Below, in pieces: positions 6,909 through 11,637 of a stretch of DNA of 11,637 nucleotides (position 1 is its first letter; each line of letters starts with the position of its first letter). A program made the translations under genes and the position numbers. The notes below the pieces were generated by a model, which was given only the letters and a program-made list of their open reading frames with translations, had not been told where the DNA came from and did no database searches. Origin of the DNA: an uncultured Lentisphaeria bacterium (GTDB lineage Bacteria; Verrucomicrobiota; Lentisphaeria; JABSQK01; CAJWLW01); NCBI GenBank assembly GCA_913042885.1, contig CAJWLW010000134.1, positions 1 to 11,637 on the forward strand, written 5' to 3'.

Positions 6909-7529
6909 ATGAAAGGTCTCACAGACAAACAACGGAACATACTTGAGTATATCGAGGAGTTCAGCCGCACCGAGAATATGGCGCCTACCGTTTACGAAGT
7001 CGCTGAACGTTTCAACATCAAGTCCGCCACGGCGTTCGCGCACCTGAGGGCACTGCAACGCAAAGGCTATGTCGACCGCACGTCCAAGGCCCGCAGCTTG
7101 ACGCTGATGCGCGGCACCTCGCCCAAACACCTGTCAATGACCCTGAGCATCCCGATTCTCGGCCGTATCAGCGCCGGACAACCGCTGCTTGCGGAAGAGC
7201 ATGTCGAAGAAATCATTCAGATCGACACCAATCTTTTGCCGAATACCACCAGTGGCCAGGGTCTCTTCGGGCTCCGGGTTTCCGGAGAAAGCATGATCGA
7301 CAAAGGGATCATGGACCGTGACATCATCATCGCCCGCCAACAGAACACAGCGCTTCCGGGCGACATCGTCGTGGCGCTGGTGGACGACGAAGCGACTGTG
7401 AAATCGTTCTTCCTTTCGACGACGCACATCGAACTGCGTCCGGCCAATCCAGCGTTCGAGTCGCAGTACTACCCCCTTGACGCAATCCTCATCCAGGGTG
7501 TCATTGCAGCAATGTTCCGGACGTACTGA
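6909..7529 (+). CDS. lexA: LexA repressor
   Basis: This 206-residue protein has a winged-helix N-terminus (~1-66) and an S24 self-cleavage domain (~80-206). The cleavage site Ala89-Gly90 lies in GRISAGQPL. Ser128 (GESM) and Lys165 (TVKSF) form the catalytic dyad, so RecA-stimulated autocleavage should work. The recognition region KSATAFAHLRAL (38-49) is one residue shorter than in E. coli LexA and resembles the spacing of the Bacillus type, so its operator probably differs from CTGT-N8-ACAG. AAGGA lies 5 nt before ATG 6909. It is followed, 213 nt later, by a solitary DNA methyltransferase. Whether this is the cell's only LexA cannot be seen here. Confidence 0.93.
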   Translation: MKGLTDKQRNILEYIEEFSRTENMAPTVYEVAERFNIKSATAFAHLRALQRKGYVDRTSKARSLTLMRGTSPKHLSMTLSIPILGRISAGQPLLAEEHVEEIIQIDTNLLPNTTSGQGLFGLRVSGESMIDKGIMDRDIIIARQQNTALPGDIVVALVDDEATVKSFFLSTTHIELRPANPAFESQYYPLDAILIQGVIAAMFRTY

Positions 7530-7560
7530 GCGGATAATCCAAGTAAGAAGTGGCAAGTGC

Positions 7561-7592
7561 CCGGTGACTGGTAAAATGGTGCCAGGTGCCGG
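7561..7592 (+). other. Stem-loop after lexA
   Basis: CCGGTGACTGG (7561-7571) can pair with CCAGGTGCCGG (7582-7592): eight Watson-Crick pairs, two G-U pairs and one A-G mismatch, with a 10-nt loop. It begins 32 nt after the lexA stop. No T-run follows, so it is not a normal intrinsic terminator. The rest of the 213-nt gap (7530-7742) holds no convincing gene. Confidence 0.45.
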
Positions 7593-7737
7593 ATGAGCTA
7601 CTCCCCATTCTTTTCATCGCCAATCTTTCTCGCGTGTCACATACGGCAAAAATCAGTAAAAAGGAGCAAGTGGCGATTGATTCTTCCTTCCTTCCAGTTG
7701 CACATCCGCTTGCAAGATGCCGATCTGCTCCGACATT

Positions 7738-7750
7738 GACATATGTCGAC
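7738..7750. promoter_or_regulatory. Overlapping palindromes covering the methyltransferase start codon
   Basis: GACATATGTC (7738-7747) contains the start ATG (7743-7745) and overlaps GTCGAC (7745-7750). No Shine-Dalgarno is visible before this start. A repressor or self-methylation site here could control translation or transcription of the methyltransferase; this is inference. Confidence 0.3.
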
Positions 7751-9041
7751 GACCCACAGAATTATCATCGGCGACGCCCGGGACATGGCGGAACTCGGCG
7801 ATCATAGCGTCCAGCTCATCGTCACCTCACCGCCGTACTGGGAACTGAAGGACTACGGCTACGACCAGCAAATCGGTTTCGATCAGACCTACGAAACCTA
7901 TATCGACAACCTCAATCTGGCCTGGCAGGAATGTGCCCGAGTACTGGAGAACGGCTGCCGGCTGTGTATCAACATCGGTGACCAGTTCGCCCGCTCGATC
8001 TATTACGGCCGGTACAAGGTCGTCCCGGTACGTACCGAGATCATCCGCTTCTGCGAAACCGTCGGCTTCGACTATATGGGGGCGGTCATCTGGCAGAAAG
8101 TCACCACCTGCAATACCAGCGGCGGCGGGACAGTCATGGGATCCTTCCCTTACCCGCGCAACGGCATTCTCAAGCTTGACTACGAGTTCATACTCATTTT
8201 TCGCAAACCCGGCGAAGCGCCGAAGGTCGACAAAGCGACTCGGGATGCCTCACGCCTGACCAAGAAAGAGTGGTCCGAGTACTTCAACGGCCACTGGAAC
8301 TTTCCTGGTGCCCGGCAAACAGCGCATATGGCAACGTTCCCTGAGGAACTGCCACGGCGGCTGATCAAAATGTTCTCGTTCATCGGCGACACGGTGCTTG
8401 ATCCCTTCCTCGGCAGCGGCACAACAACACTCGCTGCGAAACGCCTCGATCGCTGCTCCCAGGGTTACGAACTCAACGACGGCTACCTCGAGATCATCGG
8501 GAAGAAAATAAGCCTGCACCAGGCCGACATGTTCGACACCGCAGACATCCGCCTGGAACGCCGCGAGAACCCCGTCGATCTGGAAGCGCGTCTGAACACC
8601 CTGCCCTATCGTTTTGACGATCCGGTGGCATTCGACCGCAAGATCGATCCGCGTACCCATCAGGGGTACGGCTCACGCATCTGCAAAGATCAGCAGGAAA
8701 CCCGCGATTTCTACAAGGTCACCCGCGTCATAGAGCCAAACCTGCTGGAACTCGACGGCCATCTCATTGTGCGTCTCATCGGCGTAAAAAATCGCCGGCG
8801 CTCGCGCAAGGCGGCCATGCAATTCCTTGCCGACAAGACGGGCGGACAGCGTATTTTTTTTAAGCTCGACAAGTCTGAATTCGATAGCGACGGCAACTTG
8901 TGCTGTTACCTTTATTTGAAGAACAAAACGTTCCTCAACGCCCATCTCATCAAGAACGACCTGGTCGACATCGACACTAAATCAGCCTATCGACACAGCA
9001 AACGCTTCGCACGGTACGCCGAAGAAGCACAGGAGCGGTAG
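7743..9041 (+). CDS. Beta-class DNA methyltransferase with C-terminal SNase-like domain
   Basis: This is a 432-residue protein. Residues ~1-260 are a beta-class amino-methyltransferase: motif IV TSPPYW (28-33) precedes the SAM-binding motif DPFLGSGTT (220-228). TSPPY favours N4-cytosine methylation, though some N6-adenine enzymes share it. Residues ~323-432 align by eye with the staphylococcal nuclease fold (VIEPNLLELDGHLIVRLIGV, then DSDGNLCCYLYL, then NAHLIKNDLV). Only one catalytic residue is kept, Arg344 (SNase Arg35). The positions of Asp21, Asp40, Glu43 and Arg87 hold Asn333, Lys349, Arg352 and Asn385. The domain is thus predicted inactive and may bind DNA or partners. ATG 7743 is the first start after an in-frame TGA at 7737. 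No restriction enzyme gene is nearby. A T8 run (8854-8861) lies in the SNase part. Confidence 0.87.
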   Translation: MSTTHRIIIGDARDMAELGDHSVQLIVTSPPYWELKDYGYDQQIGFDQTYETYIDNLNLAWQECARVLENGCRLCINIGDQFARSIYYGRYKVVPVRTEIIRFCETVGFDYMGAVIWQKVTTCNTSGGGTVMGSFPYPRNGILKLDYEFILIFRKPGEAPKVDKATRDASRLTKKEWSEYFNGHWNFPGARQTAHMATFPEELPRRLIKMFSFIGDTVLDPFLGSGTTTLAAKRLDRCSQGYELNDGYLEIIGKKISLHQADMFDTADIRLERRENPVDLEARLNTLPYRFDDPVAFDRKIDPRTHQGYGSRICKDQQETRDFYKVTRVIEPNLLELDGHLIVRLIGVKNRRRSRKAAMQFLADKTGGQRIFFKLDKSEFDSDGNLCCYLYLKNKTFLNAHLIKNDLVDIDTKSAYRHSKRFARYAEEAQER

Positions 9042-9156
9042 AATCGCGGACCAGCATGCCAATTCACTGACTATCCGGGAACTCAATACCCCGGCGGAGT
9101 ATCTGCAGGTCTGCGAGATCCAGTCGGTCGTCTGGGGCGACTCCTTCGACGACAAG

Positions 9157-9855
9157 GTGGCGCCAAACCAGTTCACCGTCACCCGCCGTGTCGGGGCGGT
9201 GCTTGTGGGGGCGCTCGACGACGACAAAGTCGTTGGCTTCGTGTTCAGCATCGCAGGATTCCGCGACCGGGTGCCAATCCACTGGTCCGAGCTCATGGGC
9301 GTGATGCCCGACTACCGCAATCAGGGCCTGGGGCGTCAAATGAAGCTCAAGCAGCGAGAGCTTTGCCTGGCCGCCGGCGTCGGTCACATCGAATGGTCCT
9401 ACGACCCGATGGTGGCGCGCAACGCCCACTTCAACATCAACCGATTGGGTGTTGACGTCATCGATTACATACCGGATTTCTATCTCAGCACAGGCAGCAA
9501 GATCCATACGCTCAAAATGGATCGGACGATCGCCGACTGGAACCTCGACAGCCCTGGAGTCATCGAGCGGATCGATGCCAGGATCGCGCTGGTACCAGCC
9601 CATGATGCAGCAATCATCAACAACCCCGACGGCTCGACCGAACTCGACCCGCTTGCCGCAGAAACGACAGTGCGCGTGGAAATACCGACGGACATCTGGG
9701 CCGTCGCCGACGACGACCATGACGCCGCCAACGCCTGGCAGTCAGGCGTCCGCACCGCCTTCACCAGTGCCATGGCAGGCGGCTTCACGGTCAGTGGATT
9801 CTATCGTGATTCAGACACCGACCGTTGTTTTTACGTCCTGAGCAATACGGCATAA
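9157..9855 (+). CDS. COG3375-type GNAT acetyltransferase-like protein; start uncertain
   Basis: The stated 232-residue form starts at GTG 9157, the only standard start codon in frame. It has the acetyl-CoA motif RNQGLG (54-59) in ELMGVMPDYRNQGLGRQMKL, then WSYDPMVARNAHFNINRLG, typical of the COG3375 GNAT-like family. Its substrate is unknown. Translation of the same frame upstream, from 9061, gives LTIRELNTPAEYLQVCEIQ and then VVWGD, clearly the missing first strand and helix of the GNAT fold. That extended frame is open back to a TGA at 8917 but has no ATG, GTG or TTG. An ATG at 9056 is exactly one base out of frame. The gene follows the methyltransferase stop directly. Either a one-base indel is present or an unusual start such as ATC 9043, seven bases after AGGAG, is used. 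Confidence 0.75.
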   Translation: MAPNQFTVTRRVGAVLVGALDDDKVVGFVFSIAGFRDRVPIHWSELMGVMPDYRNQGLGRQMKLKQRELCLAAGVGHIEWSYDPMVARNAHFNINRLGVDVIDYIPDFYLSTGSKIHTLKMDRTIADWNLDSPGVIERIDARIALVPAHDAAIINNPDGSTELDPLAAETTVRVEIPTDIWAVADDDHDAANAWQSGVRTAFTSAMAGGFTVSGFYRDSDTDRCFYVLSNTA

Positions 9856-9976
9856 AGCTCATAAGCTGTCACACCGTCGATTCGATCAGGGCAGAATCAT
9901 CGCCCGTCACGATCCGGTACACGTGCCAGCGATTCATATGGCGTGAGACTACGAAATGAAGAATAACAGCACCCGG

Positions 9977-10396
9977 CTAATTAAACCAAATCAAAGAGGC
10001 TCCTTTGTTGTTCCCATCTTCGGCAAAAGTTCCTCCGTAACTTTTGGCAAGGCTTTTCATGAGAGAGACAGCGGGACCTGAAATACGGGAAGGGCCCGAT
10101 GTTGATCCGTAACCGTGAATAATTTTGACGCCTGGATATTCTGTGTGACGGGCATGGTCCACCGCCTTCTCAATCTTCTTTTTAGCCTCTTCGACATTCT
10201 CTCTATTATGGGCAACATCAACCTCATAGGGTTCGAGCTGGGGCTCCCCGCGCACTCCAGCGCCACACTTCAGACATTCTCTGTCTATGGTCGCGTCTAC
10301 GGGATTTCCACAATCCTGACACTGTCCATTCTGTTGTGATTTTGACACTTGTGTATCCAGGTATAAGTTGCCCGTGCTTCGGATAATAACCGGCAA
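9977..10396 (-). CDS. Zinc-ribbon plus Smr-like domain protein
   Basis: This 139-residue protein has a short zinc ribbon, Cys26-x2-Cys29 and Cys41-x2-Cys44, followed by an Smr-like domain (~57-139). That domain is recognised by VKIIHGYGSTSG (90-101), the counterpart of the Smr nuclease/DNA-binding HGxG motif, plus a preceding amphipathic helix. The upstream DLHG motif of classical Smr proteins is replaced by DVAHN (60-64). Smr domains occur in MutS2 and as stand-alone proteins that nick or bind nucleic acids; the role here is unknown. It starts at TTG 10396 with AGGA 8 nt upstream; no ATG or GTG start is available that keeps the zinc ribbon and has a Shine-Dalgarno. GC is lower than in the neighbours to the left. 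It converges with the GNAT gene, leaving a 121-bp gap with no clear terminator. Confidence 0.72.
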   Translation of the reverse strand: MPVIIRSTGNLYLDTQVSKSQQNGQCQDCGNPVDATIDRECLKCGAGVRGEPQLEPYEVDVAHNRENVEEAKKKIEKAVDHARHTEYPGVKIIHGYGSTSGPSRISGPAVSLMKSLAKSYGGTFAEDGNNKGASLIWFN

Positions 10397-10412
10397 TGCG
10401 TTAATCCTAAGT

Positions 10413-10442
10413 AATATAGCAGGACATTAATTTCCATTTCAA
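10413..10442 (-). promoter_or_regulatory. Candidate sigma-70 promoter for the Smr-like gene
   Basis: On the minus strand TTGAAA (10442-10437, 5/6 to consensus), an 18-bp spacer and TATATT (10418-10413, 5/6) form a good promoter. Transcription would begin near 10406, only ~10 nt before TTG 10396. That would cut the AGGA ribosome site, so either the start site lies slightly upstream or the mRNA is nearly leaderless. Confidence 0.45.
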
Positions 10443-10493
10443 ATAAGATTATCACCTTAACAAAAGTCCCCTGAAAACAGATGGTACACTGGA

Positions 10494-11279
10494 TCAATCA
10501 ACCGTCACGAGGAACACAGCATGGACGAGACGAACTGGAAACCGCAACGCCGTGTCGCCATTATCCAATGAGGTGCCAAGCAACCAGGCTATTATGAAGA
10601 AAGGCAGCATGAAGAAAATCGCCCACAACAGAAAATGCCCGAGCGCCGTGAAAAAGCCTTCTTCATACCCCTGCCAGAGAGCCAGGACCCCGGCAACAGG
10701 CACCAGCAGCAAACCGACAGTGTTCGCCATAGTCTTGTCACCTACCAGAACGATAACCCCAACGACCACCACACAGATCACATTGTAAAGAAGCATCAGC
10801 ACCGACGCCTTCACTGCATCCGCGACAGGAGCGCCCTTCATCATCAATTTACCGGCAAGATAAACCATCAAGGTGCCGTACAAAACTCCGACAATCACTG
10901 CGCCCATTACGCGAAAAATACTACCCCTGATCAAGCCGGACAGTACGGAAACGCCATCCCTCAGGGCCTTGGGGGCGCCCTCTGAGCCAACGTTATCAGG
11001 TACGGATGGCGTGCGCGTCTTACCGCTTTGAACTCTCGCGGTCAGGCCTTCGACCTTCGATACGTAGTCACGGTCGTCCTGGCTTAGCCGTGTCAGCTTG
11101 ATACGGGTGGTCCCGCCGTCACTGTCGCGGATAATCAGCGCCTTTTCGTCCTCTATCCCCGCGTAAGTGCCGGCGATCGTATCCCCGGTATCACTGGTCC
11201 AGATGCGGGCATGACCACCATGTAACACGAAAAAAAATACGACGAGACCCAAAAAGGTTGTACAGGTCTGGCGGCTCAC
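10494..11279 (-). CDS. Membrane protein with SHD1 domain
   Basis: This ~261-residue protein (from GTG 11279) has a signal peptide (1-24, cleavage after GGHA) and an SLA1-homology SHD1 domain (25-76: RIWTSDTGDTIAGTYAGIED through LSQDDRDYV). A polar linker and about four membrane helices (~120-235) follow. SHD1 domains are common in planctomycetes and scattered elsewhere; function here is unknown. The frame also extends to ATG 11363, but those 28 residues look non-coding. Upstream sequence reads ATG (11293) then A10, T and GTG. With 11 or 8 A's the product would begin MKKKNVSRQ or MKKNVSRQ, an ideal signal peptide start; with 10 it is out of frame. GTG 11279 itself lacks a Shine-Dalgarno. Confidence 0.72.
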   Translation of the reverse strand: MSRQTCTTFLGLVVFFFVLHGGHARIWTSDTGDTIAGTYAGIEDEKALIIRDSDGGTTRIKLTRLSQDDRDYVSKVEGLTARVQSGKTRTPSVPDNVGSEGAPKALRDGVSVLSGLIRGSIFRVMGAVIVGVLYGTLMVYLAGKLMMKGAPVADAVKASVLMLLYNVICVVVVGVIVLVGDKTMANTVGLLLVPVAGVLALWQGYEEGFFTALGHFLLWAIFFMLPFFIIAWLLGTSLDNGDTALRFPVRLVHAVFLVTVD

Positions 11280-11280
11280 A

Positions 11281-11290
11281 TTTTTTTTTT
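11281..11290 (-). repeat. A10 homopolymer directly after the natural start codon
   Basis: Ten T's on the plus strand read as A10 on the minus strand, immediately following ATG 11293-11291. A T7 run (11312-11318) and an A8 run (11230-11237, inside the signal peptide) flank it. Slippage by +1 or -2 would restore the signal peptide frame. It is a candidate phase-variable start or an assembly error. Confidence 0.6.
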
Positions 11291-11392
11291 CATATCTATC
11301 AGCGGTTAATCTTTTTTTACAGATGATATAATCGTACCATAGACAACCGGTTGAAGCAAACAAACAGCACTCAAAAAACGCCGGACTGCAGA

Positions 11393-11637
11393 CTATTCTG
11401 CCACCAGCTTGTCGCGCACGGCAACGGTTGTCTTGAAATGGAGCTTCGCGACTTTGCTCAACTCGTCGAACCCGTGTTTCTTTGCGATCTCCGCAGCCAC
11501 CGTGCTGACTTTTTCTGAAGCCCCCTTCGGCAGGATCGTTTCGTAGCCTTCACCGAGCTTATTCATCTGCTGGACAAAAACATTCCGCGCCAGAATCGAA
11601 GCCGCGCCTACGGCAATATCCGCCTCGGCTTTCGGCA
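11393..11637 (-). CDS. rnhC: Ribonuclease HIII, C-terminal part
   Basis: The last 80 codons of a gene that enters from the right edge end at TAG 11393. The translation contains KAEADIAVGAASILARNVF, LPKGASEKV and VAKLHFKTT. These are hallmarks of RNase HIII rather than HII: PKGA-x-KV and KLHFKT occur in the C-termini of RnhC. The enzyme cleaves RNA in RNA-DNA hybrids. The N-terminal TBP-like domain and the first catalytic residues lie outside the window. The gene is followed 113 nt later, on the same strand, by the SHD1 membrane protein. Confidence 0.88.
   Translation of the reverse strand, partial: PKAEADIAVGAASILARNVFVQQMNKLGEGYETILPKGASEKVSTVAAEIAKKHGFDELSKVAKLHFKTTVAVRDKLVAE

Noticed and set aside
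7586..7807. Small open frame after lexA, and an AAGGAG-like site near 7661 followed by GTG
   Set aside because: The translation looks non-coding, it runs into the methyltransferase gene in another frame, and the ribosome-site spacing is too short.
11280..11363. Longer start at ATG 11363 for the SHD1 protein
   Set aside because: The extra 28 residues cover AT-rich leader sequence and would place the signal peptide internally.
11364..11392. T6 run after rnhC as an intrinsic terminator
   Set aside because: The bases before the T-run do not form a convincing stem.

Overview
The window reads like a GC-rich (roughly 55-60 %) proteobacterial chromosome, most likely gammaproteobacterial. The clues are an EfpL (YeiP)-type elongation factor P paralogue, a standard LexA, tight operons with Shine-Dalgarno sites, and an ExeM/NucH-like secreted nuclease. 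One gene at the right edge, RNase HIII, is unusual for that group, so the taxonomic call is an inference.

Layout. (1) 1-244, minus: N-terminus of a secreted or lipoprotein ExeM/NucH-like nuclease, cut by the window edge. (2) 434-3791, plus: a compact run of efpL, phnD, phnC and phnE, that is, a translation factor followed at once by a complete phosphonate/phosphite-type ABC importer (lipoprotein receptor, ATPase, permease). (3) 3939-6674, minus: a four-gene run coxG, coxS, coxM, coxD, read in that order. These are an SRPBCC accessory protein, the [2Fe-2S] subunit, the FAD subunit and the MoxR-like maturation ATPase of an aerobic CO dehydrogenase-like molybdenum hydroxylase. It lies between a divergent lexA and the convergent phnE, so the catalytic coxL-type large subunit is not in this operon. 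(4) 6909-9855, plus: lexA, then a beta-class DNA methyltransferase whose C-terminal ~110 residues look like a staphylococcal-nuclease (SNase) fold that has lost its catalytic residues, then a COG3375-type GNAT protein whose natural N-terminus has no usable in-frame start codon. (5) 9977-11637, minus: rnhC (RNase HIII, partial), a membrane protein with an SHD1 domain, and a small zinc-ribbon/Smr-like protein, with lower GC than the rest.

How the genes fit together. Block 2 would take up a reduced or organic phosphorus compound; no C-P lyase or phosphite dehydrogenase gene is present to say which. Block 3 would build or mature a molybdenum hydroxylase whose large subunit must be encoded elsewhere. 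Block 4 is the part most likely to be new: an SOS-type repressor next to a solitary methyltransferase carrying an inactive nuclease-fold domain. Two genes (the GNAT and the SHD1 protein) look one base out of frame at their starts, and one of these sits on an A10 run. Either there are homopolymer/indel errors in the assembly or the starts are genuinely slippable.

I saw no tRNA, rRNA, CRISPR array, insertion sequence or attachment site. No gene-free stretch exceeds 300 bases.
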